Of a stretch of DNA of 64,000 nt, positions 47,260 to 58,847 are shown piece after piece. Each line of letters opens with the position of its first letter. Positions within the stretch are counted from its first letter, which is position 1. The notes beneath the pieces were generated by a model that saw only the letters and a list, made by a program, of their open reading frames with translations, was not told the origin of the DNA and ran no database searches. Source of the stretch: Diadema setosum (taxonomy: Eukaryota > Echinodermata > Echinoidea > Diadematoida > Diadematidae); the NCBI RefSeq assembly GCF_964275005.1, contig NC_092686.1:13922431-13986430 (forward strand), given 5' to 3'. The translations under genes and the position numbers were made by a program.

Positions 47260-48250
47260 ACACACACACACCATGGGCGTAAATCCCGGGGATGGGGGGG
47301 GGGATATATCCCCCCCCCCCCCTGAAATGGAGGAGGGGGATGGCCTGTACAATCATCCCCCCCCCCCCCGAATTTTGAGGGAAAAAATGGAGGAAGCAGA
47401 AATGTGATTGCATCAATTTTGGCATATTGCATGACGTTCGTACGCCCGCCTCCAGACAGGTAACAGAGCTGAATAGTCTTGTAGGATAATGTATACATAA
47501 TTTTCTCAAGCGCTCGCTCGCTTCGCTCGCTCGCAAAGACAGTAATATCGACATAAGGTATGACCCAGACGTTGACAACGTCAAATAGTATAGCCCTATA
47601 GGCCCACATTGTAAACATGTAAATTCAAAATTTCACCAAAAGTGTGCACCAGATCGCTTCATTTCAGGTCTGAAAATGCAAAATCTTCCTCGTCTGAGAG
47701 GGGGGTATCCCCCTCCCACACCCTCCCCCCATTCTGTCGCTCCGCTCCCTCGCACAGATATTCCAACTCCAAGTCCCTCCCCCACCCACCATCATTACAG
47801 AACGATGCTTCTGGGATGATTGCTTTATTGACTTAAATCAAGAAAATAGAAAAATACAATACCTACAGGAAGATAATACCGGTACGTTATTACATACAAA
47901 GAAATGGAGATCCATATTACCATTTCATTGAATATATTTGGGCATTATTCAGGGCTATGCTACGTTTTTAAAGGGAGGGGGGGGTCAAAATCACCTGTCA
48001 GTCAAGAAGAAAGAAAATCAAAAGATAAGAGAAACAACAGCAAAAACTCCTCGTTCTTTCAAGGTCTGATTTTCCACCAAAAGTCGGCTGACAAGCAAAA
48101 GAAAAAAAAAGTCTTCATATTTTTGCTGCCACTTCCCTCATACTTTATATTTCATGCAAAACAGTGGTACATTCGATCCTTGTTAAGTGTGTGTGTGTGT
48201 GGGGGGGGGGCACCAAGCTTCCCCCCCCCCCGCATCCGCTCGTAAAAAAA
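47260..48250. repeat. Decayed hAT-like ends and G/C-run hairpins
   Basis: CATGGGCGTAAATCC (47,272) and GGATGGGGGGGG/CCCCCCCC runs (47,290-47,370), a CGCTCGCTTCGCTCGC block (47,515-47,532), and further G and C runs at about 47,990 and 48,201-48,231 look like nested, degraded GC-rich termini. No intact element could be delimited. Frames here are compositional. Confidence 0.45.
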
Positions 48251-48849
48251 GAATAAAAAACTTTAATACCAAAATGGTAATTCAAGGGTTACTAAACTGC
48301 TTTTGAAATCGACATGAAAGGGGGATCAAGAAATAAGATATTTTTCTAAGATTTCTTGTAACCATAATAAAGAGGTATATAACGTGAAACATTGTGCAAA
48401 AAGTCCGGAGCCGACAAAATATTGCGATTCAGCATGATTCCTGGTTGGCATTCTGAATATAAGCAGGATGTGTGCAGTGTACTCAGAACATCCGAACGGC
48501 AAAAAGAGTCGCTGTAACGTTGCGCAATTTGATGTAGAATGTACACCTTTGTACTTAACGCTTCGTTTATTATATCAAAGCTAGATCATTAATGATTTTG
48601 CAGTGTTGCTTTACATACTAGTCTATATCAAAATGCCTTGCATTGCCAATAATAAGACTTGACCTGGGCTATTTCCTAACTTTTTCATGTATATAAAACA
48701 CACACACACTCAAACACAAACAATAATATTAGAGGATGTTCTAAAGTGCAGGTTTTGGATATCCTTCCCCCATTTGCTCACTTCGACGTCCCCTCGCTGG
48801 TCATACCTCCCCAAATCATGAACATAAACCGACACCATTGACTACCCTC

Positions 48850-50140
48850 TCAATTTCCAAAGCGTAAAAATATAGCTACAAAAGGCAGTTTTTGGAGTGC
48901 AAAATGTCAAAATTTTCAAGCTCACTCGGTCCGCTCGATCGCATTTAATCGCTATGCCATTCTCCTGATGCTGCTGCCAGTAATTGCCAGTAGTTGCGCC
49001 CGGTGCGCCCCCCTTATTATAAAGTATAGCTACAAACGGCAGTTTTGAGACTGAAAAATGTCAAAATTTTCAAGCTCACTCGCTCCACTCGCTCACATTT
49101 AGTTGTTATGCTATTCTCCTGATGTCACTGCCAGTTATTGACAGCAGTTGCGCCCGTTTCACCCCCCTTAATTTCCAAAGCCAAAAAAGTATAGCTACAA
49201 ACGGCAGTTTTGGGACTGCAAAATATCAAAATTTTCAAGCTCACTGGCATTTTAATCGCTATGCCATTCTGCTGATGTTGGTATCAGTAATTGCCAGCAG
49301 TTGCGCCCGGTGCGCCCCCCTCCCCTTAATTTCCAAAGTGAAAAAATACAGCTACACAAACGGCAGTTTTGGGACTGTAAAACGTCAAAATTTGCAGGCT
49401 CACTAGCTGCGCTCGCTCGCATATTATAATCTTTATGTTATTCTCCTAATGTTGCTGCCAGTAATTGCCAGCAGTTGCACCCGGTGCCCCCCCCCCCTTA
49501 ATTTCCAAAGCGAAAAAATATAGCTACAACCGGCAGTTTTGGGACTGCATGTAAAATGTCAAAATTTTCAAGATCGCTCGCTTCGCTCGCTCGCATAATA
49601 ATCGTGATGCCATTCTCCCGATGTTGCTGCCAGTAATTACCAGCAGTTGCGCCTGTTGCGCCCCCTTAATTTCCAAAGCGAAAAAATATAGCTACAACCG
49701 GCAGTTTTTGGACTGTAAAATGTTAAAATTTTCAAGCTCGCTCGCTTCGCTCGCTCGCATATAATCGTTATGTCATTCTCCTGATGTCGCTGCCAGTAAT
49801 TGCCAGCAGTTGCGCCCGGTGCGCCCCCTTAATTTCCAAAGCCACAAAAATATCGCTACAACAGGCAGTTTTGGGACTGTAAAATGTCAAAATTTTCAAG
49901 ATCGCTCGCTTCGCTCGCTCGCATATACTCGTTATGTCATTCTCCTGATGTCAATGCCAGTAATTGCCAGCAGTTGCGTCCGGTGCGCTCACTTAATTTC
50001 CAAAGCGAAAAAATATAGCCACAAACGGCAGTTTGGGGACTGTAAAATGTCAAAATTGTCAACCTCGCTCGCTCCGCTCGCTCGCATTCATTTCAATTGT
50101 TATGTAATTCTCCTGATGTTGCTGCCAGTAATTTGTCGTT
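48850..50140. repeat. Minisatellite, about eight units of roughly 160-170 bp
   Basis: The unit contains AATTTCCAAAGCGAAAAA, TATAGCTACAA, GGCAGTTTTGGGACTG, AAATGTCAAAATTTTCAAG, a GCTCGCTTCGCTCGCTCGC block, ATTCTCCTGATGT and GCCAGTAATTGCCAGCAG. AATTTCC starts recur at about 48,852, 49,170, 49,328, 49,500, 49,669, 49,831 and 49,993; one unit near 49,010 lacks it. Frames through it are repeat artefacts. Confidence 0.9.
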
Positions 50141-50730
50141 TCACACCGTCATTCCATAATCCATAAGGAAAAAAATGACTGCGCAGTGGAATGTATCATA
50201 TTCCGTTATGTATTGCAGTCCCCATTACAGTTTCCAGACTGACAGCACACGCACATACGCGCACACACACATACACACGCACGCACGCACAAGCATGCAT
50301 ACACACCCTCAAAATTACTTTTCCACGAGGTGCCCCCCCCCCCCCTCCCCCTGTCTTGACCAACCCGCCACGGTACGTCACTGGCTGCACCCGTCCGGTT
50401 ATGGGCTTGTAATCGTGGTGATGGTGACTATCGCCGATCACCTCCCCCCCCCCCCCCCCCCCCACACTCCTCAGCACAGATTTACGCCGTTGACACACAC
50501 ACACTTGTTCAACGTCCGTTGTGGCAAAAGCATACGGATTTGGGAGCGCACAGACACGACGTAGCAATTTTAGGCTACTGCATGAGAAACTTCTGCTGCG
50601 TCCGGGCTGTGTTTGGGTCACGGATTCACTCCCCGTATGGATGATGCGCGTGCTCTCTACAGCCATCGAGCGCACAACGAATTGACAACTTGCGTCTTTT
50701 ACGAAAAAATATAAAAGACGCCCGGTGTCA

Positions 50731-51660
50731 GGGGGGGGGGCACATTATGCCCCCTACCAGATTTTCATTTGCCACTCCTTCGCCCTTTATCCGATTTCAA
50801 CCAAATTTGGTGACTTTTCCTAAAATCTTATTGCGAACATTTTGATATATAATTCAGTTATATTTGATGTTGTTGGTTGCCATGGCAACCATAAACTGAC
50901 AACCATGTCAGTCAGATTTTGCATCTTTTTTCTGTTCCCATTTTATTTAACAGCATTACAGTGGATGAAATGGGTGTTTCTTGGCTGAAATTTGTTGAAC
51001 GAGTAAAATTTGAAGTAATTATGGTCCTGGAAAGTTTTTCTTATTATTTCCTGTGTTTTTATGTGACAAAGGCATAAAACAATAGATGTAATAGAGATAA
51101 TTGAAAACAATAATACTTTCTAAAGATTGCCCCTCTATTTTGTGATATTTTGATTCCCTCACCCAAGCTATGCCTCTAACATCATTAGTTCTTCATACAG
51201 TATTTTCAATTTGTAATCTTGAATTTCCACTATTATGCAAATATGAAATGTCATAACTGTACATGTACCCATCCCAAACATTTCATCTCAGGTCTCATAA
51301 TGTATTATTATGTTGACACGAATAGCGCCCCCATGTGGTGACCATGAGAAATTTCAACCATAACAAATAATAAGATTCCACTTGTTTATCACTTGTGACA
51401 AATATGAAAATGATTCGTCTATGATAAGACATATATAATGGGGATAAAGAAATTATGCAGAAAAATCATGATTTTAGCACATTTCCTATGTATTTCTTTA
51501 TATTTTGGAAACTAGCGCCCTCCATGGGTGACCTTGAGAAAATTCAAATGTACAGTCGTGTAGAGTATGAGTTACTCTACCCATGTGCCAAATATGACAA
51601 TGATACATCAAATAATAAAAAAGTTATAAAGGGGGGGGGGCACAATGTGCCCCCTCCCCC
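50731..51660. repeat. Repeat bounded by G-run/GCACAxTxTGCCCCC blocks
   Basis: Both edges carry a G10 run followed by CACATTATGCCCCCT or CACAATGTGCCCCCT, each nearly self-complementary. The interior contains GCGCCC(C)CATG(T/G)GGTGACC twice (about 51,327 and 51,517). It lies just inside the right end of the hAT-like span. An RFX-type palindrome GGTTGCCATGGCAACC is at 50,875-50,890. Confidence 0.55.
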
Positions 51661-52261
51661 CGGGCCTGCGAGTGGTCAAAATAGCTTGGGCTTAATAGGG
51701 TTAAACACCCCCCTCTAAAAAATCCTGGCTACGCCTATGATCCTGTCGCATATTTTTCAAGAACGGATGTACAAAACGCGAAGAGATTTTCGGAAGAAAA
51801 TAAAAAACGCATTTTTAATCCCTTCGAGCGCAACGATCATATATTGTACAAGATTACAGCCGAAATGATTCATGAAATCCTCGCATTCCCGCTGGGCACC
51901 AACAGCGTAAAAATACCTCGCAAGTTATGGTAAACAACGCCTGTATTTTACTATATTTGCGCTGGTGTTACGAAGAATTAACAAACAAGAATTACAATAA
52001 TGAATTATCTCATTTCAACCCCTACTTTTTCGTCTAATTCACAAATAATTTCCCTTTATTATCTCAATAATAATGATCCATAATTGTGTAATAACAACGC
52101 AAAGGATGTTCTTAAGTTTCTTCCATTAATGATGGGTATATTCCGATGTCGTGCTTATGTTTTTCTTTGTTTTTGATGCGTACGGTTATAACGAGGTACC
52201 GGTTATAACGAGGTAATATCGCCGGTCCCACGGACCTCGTTATAACGGGGTTTCACTGCTG

Positions 52262-53195
52262 TACTTATTAACCATTTTTACATGGTGAGCCTATAGCAAT
52301 CTGACCTTTGATGAAAACTGACATAACAATGCGTTCAGCTCAACTGTTTGGTCTGACAAACATCTCTACATTTCTAATTTCTTGACACTTCTGTTCAAGT
52401 ACTGTAAAGCCTTGTTCGTCAAGACAATAAATGCATGTACAGTGACTAGAGTATAGCAAAACAATGCAATTATGAACACTTGTTATACTCTCTCTGTTTC
52501 TGAAACAAGATATCACATGAATATAACCTGGTTATGACTGTATACCTGTATGGTCTCATGAACCTTGCACAATCATCAAACATTATAAGTATCATACTTA
52601 TAATTTCACCCAATCTATGCGATGGAAAACATATAAACGTATAAGTGATCAACTCTGTGATACCACAAATATTCCAACTCTTGCCAATTAAGCATTAAAG
52701 AGAAGCAACAACAGCTTTTGTGTGTTTGTGTGTGCTTTCTACAAACAGCAATGCAACTTAATTTGCAATTCCAATTAATACAATGTCTACCTTATACACT
52801 GTATCAAAAATATGCTGTATTACTGAAAAACCTTTTCTTCATCACACAAAGCTTAAAACATAGCAAAACTCATGCTATATCACTGGAAATGATTTTGCCC
52901 TGTTTTGGTGCAAAAATCATTACAATTTGAAAAACATGCTGTCTTTTTCCCTGCAGAAAAGAACAAATTATGGATACAAATTAAAACAGTGTACACAATG
53001 TTTGTGTCATCATTTCAAAACAAAAACACTCTTTCTTTGATATGAGAAATATCCTTCTCTTACAATAACATGGAAACACATTTCTTTTGTCTGGTATTGT
53101 TCGTGCTTCCAAGTCATCACCAGTCTGTTATCTCAGGACAATAAGCACATCTGTGTCTTTTTGTCCCATCCGTGGGAAATACGCGTACTTCTATC
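52262..53195 (-). other. Proximal 3' untranslated region of the Gmr1-like element
   Basis: Follows the RNase H stop; no frames of note. Interrupted at its distal side by the pogo-like element and continued at 14,247-14,886. Confidence 0.6.
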
Positions 53196-55709
53196 TTATC
53201 CACGGGACAAAGCGTCTGCAATGACATTGTCTTTTCCGCGTACGTGCTGTATCACAAGGTTGTACTCCTGTAGCACTAGCGCCCATCTGGTTAGGCGTCC
53301 ATTTTTGTTCCTCATTCGCGACAGGAACACAAGCGGATTGTGGTCTGTGTACACCAGCACTGGATACTTTGTAGTGTTCAGGTACACGTCAAAATGACGA
53401 AGAGCCATGACGAGCGCTAACGTCTCCTTCTCGACAGTGGAGTACCATCGCTGATGTTTGTTGAATTTTCTGGACATGTACGCGACGGGATGGTCAACTC
53501 CGTTGTCGTCCTTCTGCATCAGGGCTCCTCCTCCTCCTGTGTCACTCGCGTCCACCATAAGAATGAACTGCTTGTCGAAGTTCGGCGCTGCAAGAACTGG
53601 AGAACTCGCTAGCATTGCCTTCAGCCGGTTGAAAGCAACTTGACAGTCATCTGACCAGTCGAACTGCGAGTCTTTCCGCAACATGTTGGTGAGCGGTGTT
53701 GCAACATCAGCGAAATTATGGCAGAACTTCCGATAATAGCCAGTCATGCCCAGAAATCGTCTCAGCTCTCGCTTACTCTGTGGGCGGGGAAAGTTCAGGA
53801 TCGTCTCCACCTTTGCTTCAACAGGCTTGACGGAACCATGTCCCACAATATGACCCAGGAACACGACTTTTGCTCGGGAGAACTCACATTTCCTCAAGTT
53901 CACCGTAAGGTTGGCACTGGTCAAGCGGTCAAACAGTGCTCTGACTCTCAGAAGGTGGTCCTCCCATGTATGGCTGTACACTATGATGTCGTCGAGATAC
54001 GCCTCGCATCCCACCAAGCCAGACGTGACGGTGTTGATGAGTCTCTGGAATGTAGCGGGCGCGTTCTTCATCCCGAACGGCATAACTTTGTATTGGAAGA
54101 ATCCGTCAGGAGTCACGAATGCAGACAGTTCTTTCGCTCTTTCACTGAGGGGAACCTGCCAGTACCCCTTCAAAAGGTCAAACTTACTGACGTATTTGGC
54201 ATTCCCTACGCGATCAATACAATCATCGATGCGGGGCAAAGGGTACAAGTCTGACTTTGTTTTCGAATTGAGCAACCTGTAATCCGTACAGAAACGCAAA
54301 GAACCATCCTGCTTTGGAACCAACACACAGGGGGAACTCCATCCACTCTTACTGGGCTCAATAAGGCCATGTTCAAGCATATATTGAACTTCCTTCCTCA
54401 GAACATCCATTTTCAATGGATTCACACGATATGGGTGTTGCTTGACAGGGGAGGAGTCCCCCACATCAACATCATGCACCACCACACTAGTACGACCTGG
54501 TACATCACTGAAGAGGTGTTCATACTCATGGACTACATCCATCACCTGAGCTCTCTCTACTCCTGGAAGATGAGATAATGTGTCAGATAGATTTGCTAAC
54601 ACCTCAGAATTCTTCAACATCAACTGCGGAATTTCCACATCATCACTCTCACTGTCTTCACCATCCACTTCACAACCGATTCCAACTGTGGCAACAGGCT
54701 TTTCTTTAGCCTCTTCTACATTTTCAACATACTCCTTTAGCATGTTGACATGACAGAGTCTTCTCCTCTTCCTCCTATCAGGTGTCAGGATGATGTAATT
54801 GACATCACTCACCCTTTTCTCAACCACATATGGCCCTGCATATCCAGCCTTCAAGGCATCTCCTTGAAGAGGGAGCAACACGAGAACCTTAGAACCAGGC
54901 TCGAAATGCCGTTCTTTCATCTTCCGATCAAACAGTCTCTTCATGTTAGACTGAGCTGCCTTCAAATGACCTGCAGCTAATTCCCGAGTACAAGAAAGTC
55001 TATCCTTGAACTGACACACATAGTCCAATAGGTTGGACTCCGGCTCAACCAAGATCTTTTCTTGCAAGATCTTCAAGGGACCACGAACTGAGTGCCCAAA
55101 GACCAGCTCAAAAGGACTGAATCCAAGAGATTCCTGGACCGATTCTCGAACTGCAAACAAGAGGAGAGGAATACCCTCATCCCACTCTTTCTCGTGCTCA
55201 CTGCAGTACACACGCATCATATTCTTCAAGGTTTGGTGAAAGCGTTCAAGAGCACTTGAGTTCTTACATTCTACACCTAACTCACTCATCACCTGTTGGA
55301 AGATTTTGGACGTGAAATTAGACCCTTGGTCTGACTGCACACACTTTGGAAGTCCTACCATTGTGAAGAACTTCACAAGAGCTTTACTGACATTCTTGGC
55401 AGTAATCGTCCGTAATGGAATTGCCTTGGGGAAGCGGGTAGATGCACACATCATCGTCAACAAATACTGATTACCCGACTTTGTCCTTGGAAGAGGACCG
55501 ACACAATCCACAATGACCCGACTAAACGGTTCTTCGAAGGCCGGAATTGGCCTTAAAGGGGCAGGGGGAATCTTCTGGTTTGGCTTGCCAACTACCTGAC
55601 ACACATGGCAAGACCGACAAAACTCTGCGACGTCATGTCGCAAACCTGGCCAGAAGAAATATCGAAGCACCTTCTCTTGGGTTTTGTTGATCCCCAAATG
55701 ACCTGCCAA
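53196..55709 (-). pseudogene. Integrase-RT-RNase H of the Gmr1-like element
   Basis: An 837-residue frame in the order integrase, RT, RNase H. Integrase: zinc-finger Cys34/Cys37, catalytic Asp68, Asp127, Glu155. The D-E spacing is 27 instead of 35 residues, because about eight residues are missing just before LERFHQTLK (near 55,258-55,264). A GPY module is at about 270-330 (AGPYVV). RT: DLLKGYWQ with Asp511, MPFGMKNAPATFQRL, YLDD at 571-574. RNase H: Asp720, Glu760/762, Asp789, Asp832, ending ADALSRG and stop. The frame's own Met is only a window on a longer polyprotein that starts in another frame upstream. RT and RNase H look intact; integrase is almost certainly inactive. Confidence 0.92.
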
Positions 55710-57169
55710 TGGTGCTTCATGGGCAGAGATATGATCTCCTTCCGGTACATCTTTGGTACCACTACTTGATGAACATCTCGAAAATCCTCATCACTTGTGG
55801 CATCAGGAGGGCGCCACCTCCTCATCAAGATACCATCCCTCTTATAAAACTTCACAGTTTCATTCACTTCCTCATCCTCAGGTACAAGTGACTGTGCAAG
55901 ACGCACTTTTTCAGGGTCTTTGCCCTGCAATTCAACCAGACTCTGACGAGAAATCTCTGACATTTGACCATGGTCCATATGTGCATCATCACTGCTGCTA
56001 GACTCTTCAAGTCTAGAGAAGAAAGTATCAGCCAAGATATCCTCTTGCTCCTCTTTCTCCAGTTCACGAGCCATTGACCTGGTAACAGCACATGAGGGAA
56101 GCACATCAGGCATATCCTGAACTAATTTCTCTGTGGCTTCGTCAACGACAGGTTTCTTACTTGGGAGAAAGTGAGGCAAAACCTTCTCTCCAGCGATATC
56201 ATTGCCGAGCAATAAGGTGACACCTTCGACTGGCAATGTAGGCAAAATACCTACTACAACTGAGCCACTGACAAGATAGCTCTTCAATTCAATATTATGA
56301 AGAGGCACTCGGACACTCCCACCTTCAACTCCCCTCACAAACACTTCTGAATCCACAGAAGATTCAACCGAAAATGGCAATGTATTTGCACACAGGAGAC
56401 TCTGTGATGCTCCTGTATCTCTCAAAATGTGAACCTGAACCTGCTCACTATCAGGCGTCAAACTAACATACCCTGAAGATATGAAAGGTTTGTAATTCTT
56501 TGCCACCCGTTCAAACGATGGCAGATGTTCTTTGCGAGTGATAGCAAAAGCATCTGGCAATGCTTTGGGGTTGCTAATCCCCTCTTTTTCTCGCTTCTTC
56601 TTCAACTTCCAGCAAGCTGACATCACATGTCCATCCTTCTTGCAATAGAAGCAAGCCTTGTTCGGCTTTTGATCAAGATCAGGCTTGGGAATGCTTGGAG
56701 CAAGAGCTCCTCTTCTTGGCACACCCTGGCCTCCTTTCTTGCTTGAAGAAAGTTTGAAAGTACCCTTGTGGGTAAGCACATACTCATCAAGGAGGACAGC
56801 AGCTCTCCTGGCACCATTCACTTCCCTTTCCTCCAGGTACTGCCGCTGATCTGGCTGAACACACCTCTTCACCTCCTCTAACAATACCAACTCTTTCAGT
56901 TTGTGGAAATCATCAACACCAGACGACCTTAACCAGTGTTCAAAATGGGTCTGCTTGTGTTGCACAAAATCAACAAATGTCTGATCATCCCTTCTCCTAT
57001 AATTCCGAAACAGTTGCCTGTTGGCTTCCGGCACCAACTCGTACACCCTTAACACGGAACTCTTCAAATTCTCATAATCAGAACACTCTTGGATAGTGAG
57101 AGACGCATAGACCTCTTGGGCCTTCCCTACCAGCGAGCCATCAATGTCGGCCACACTTCCTTGGGCCAT
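55592..57169 (-). pseudogene. Gag capsid (SCAN-like), nucleocapsid and protease of the Gmr1-like element
   Basis: A 525-residue frame. Residues about 50-135 (QLFRNYRRRDDQTFVDFVQ ... FEHWLRSSG ... LKELVLLEEVKRCV) match the helical pattern of the SCAN domain. That relation agrees with the published derivation of SCAN from a Gmr1-type gag. The zinc knuckle CFYCKKDGHVMSAC is a perfect CCHC. Protease has DTGAS, and LLLGNDIAG follows. An acidic linker precedes the integrase zinc finger. The frame loses register near 55,715-55,725 (a frame change relative to 53,196-55,709), and its first codons lie after an earlier break near 57,125. Confidence 0.9.
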
Positions 57170-57212
57170 TCCAAACTCACAGCCACTTTTTCAAAGTGCT
57201 GGAAAAACTCTT

Positions 57213-57662
57213 CTACCCGGTCTTCACGAAATTTCGGCACGCCAACTGAGATTGCCTTAATGCATCAAATTTTGATGACTTTGCTGAACTGCCGGAAGAA
57301 GGTTCATTCGATTTTGCATCGATTGATTTGATTTCGAGTTCTATTTTCTTTGCCTCGACTTCCAGCTGCTTCATCCGAAGCTGGATCTCAATTTTCTTCA
57401 ATTCACTTTCTGCAGGGGTTACCAAAGGCGTGATAATTTCACTATCATCTGTCCCTGCTTCATCCTCTGGCAAAGAGGCAGGCCAAATACCAGTATTGGT
57501 AAAAAAAAACTCCGAAATTGTGTCCTTGATCTCTGCTTTTCGATCCGATGTTTTGATCGGGATTTCTAAAATTCGAGCAACTTCCACCAGTTCTGCCTTC
57601 CTCATGTCATTAAAACCTTCCTGAGTGGGTTCATCAACAAAGCTCTGCACGACATCAGCCAT
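57213..57662 (-). pseudogene. Gag N-terminal region of the Gmr1-like element
   Basis: A 149-residue frame from MADVVQSFVDEPTQEGFND with a SAP-like/helical start and a charged coiled-coil segment (ELKKIEIQLRMKQLEVEAKK). It leaves register at about 57,235. The next piece (FREDRVEEFFQHFEKVA, about 57,233-57,130) is in another frame, and the capsid in a third, so gag has at least two frame changes. The start follows a 1.2-kb leader. Confidence 0.85.
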
Positions 57663-58176
57663 TGTGGGAATATCAAAATCAAAACTTGCGAGAAGTCACA
57701 AATCCTCACAAAACTACAAAGCCTTAACAAAAGAAATGCACTGCATATGAGTACACATGTACGCATGAACCCAGTCACACGCGCAGAACAGGCAAACATT
57801 TTCTACAATAAGCAGAAAACATCAAAATCCCTAAGCCTTCGAATCAGGCATACAATCAGAACACCATGGCATCACATTAGCATGTGATCTAAGGACATAG
57901 AATGAGTATACACACTCACTACAAACGACCACATAGCACGATTGTGCAAACCAAGGAAAATATATCAAAGCCTTTAACCGAGGCTAATCTTCCAGAAAAT
58001 TCGGCGTGACTCGTAGCCAATGTGTACGCAAGCCCCCACACATGCACATCCAGCATACGCACACTCAGAAACTGCACTAGCCCTACACACGCTAGACCGA
58101 CCGTCTGCGACTACAAAACACGTGCGAGCCCAATGCGCAATACCCACGCTATGCACTATATGTACGCACACAACTG

Positions 58177-58785
58177 AACGTGAGAATCCTCATCCAAATC
58201 GGTCTACACAAGACCTTCATGCAAAAACGACAAACGTTCAAAACGTGAGAATCCTCACCAAAATCTGCACTAGGCCTTCACATAAAATGTAGCCTATACA
58301 ACTACTAACACAGTCAATGACTGCCAAAGCCTACGCAGCATAAATGTTATACACAACGTGCACAACCGAACGTGAGAATCCTCACCAAAATCTGCACTAG
58401 GCCTTCACACAAAATGTAGTCTAAAAACTACAAACACAGTCAATGACTGCCAAAGCCTACGCAGCATAAATGTTATACACAATATATGTGCACAACCAAA
58501 CGTGAAAATCTTCACCAAAACGCATGTGGCCTGTCAAAACCAACATGCAAACAATGCAGGCCCAATACATAACCCTGTCATCGACGCTATACACTTGTCT
58601 ACATACTAAAAACAAACGTGTACAGCCAAACGTGAGAATCCTCACCAAAACGCATGAGGCCTGACAGAACCTACATGCAAGCAAGTACATAGGCCCGATA
58701 CGACATGAGCATATACACCATCGACGCTATACACTACGTACTTACAGCACACGTGTACAACCAGACGTGAGAATCCTCACCACAA
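58177..58785 (-). repeat. Tandem repeat with hairpin core in the Gmr1-like leader
   Basis: The motif AACGTGAGAATCCTCACC or a close variant starts at 58,177, 58,242, 58,369, 58,499, 58,629 and 58,764, so the main period is about 130 bp. The core GTGAG-AATC-CTCAC can fold into a 5-bp stem. It lies between the primer-binding site and gag. Confidence 0.85.
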
Positions 58786-58828
58786 TCCGCATGGAAATGC
58801 GAAAGAAAACGGCTTGTCTGTTCATTTT

Positions 58829-58844
58829 CCCGGACAAGGTCCCA
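58829..58844 (-). other. Primer-binding site of the Gmr1-like element
   Basis: On the minus strand TGGGACCTTGTCCGGG begins three bases after the 5' LTR (58,848-59,035). TGG start as expected; tRNA not assigned. Confidence 0.65.
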
Positions 58845-58847
58845 ATT

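Larger units (their letters stand above)
16427..51739. mobile_element. hAT-like transposon span of 35.3 kb with perfect 8-bp target duplication
   Basis: The left end CAAGGGCGTAGCGAGG follows ATCCTGTC (16,419-16,426). The right end, reverse complemented, is CATAGGCGTAGCCAGG and is followed by ATCCTGTC (51,740-51,747). The ends match at 13 of 16 positions, and an 8-bp duplication is typical of hAT elements. Subterminal sequence has G-runs and GTGTTCAAACAC palindromes (16,450-16,550), and the right side has GTTTAACCC-type sequence. No hAT transposase was seen. After removing the nested element 20,944-42,432 about 13.8 kb remain, so it is either an unusually large element carrying cargo or a composite. 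Confidence 0.7.
14887..52261. mobile_element. Pogo/Tigger-like (TA-target) DNA transposon, non-autonomous, split
   Basis: The left end reads CAGTGAAGCCCCGTTATAAC after a TA. The right end, reverse complemented, reads CAGTGAAACCCCGTTATAAC, preceded by an extra CAG and then TA. Both ends carry subterminal GGTTATAACGAGG motifs. A segment at 15,995-16,170 is repeated at 51,762-51,930, which ties the two halves together. No transposase frame remains. Own length without the nested hAT-like span is about 2.1 kb. Assignment to pogo/Tigger rests on the TIR style and TA target; the extra CAG at the right end is unexplained. Confidence 0.75.

Noticed and set aside
47163..47618. 151-residue minus frame
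   Set aside because: Glycine/proline runs come from G/C homopolymers in decayed transposon ends.
48850..50140. CRISPR-like array
   Set aside because: Units are contiguous 160-170-bp satellite copies without unique spacers; the setting is clearly eukaryotic.
50175..50675. Frames of 129 and 159 residues on both strands
   Set aside because: They translate CA/GT repeats and C runs (poly-Pro, poly-Gly, His/Thr runs) and have no coding character.
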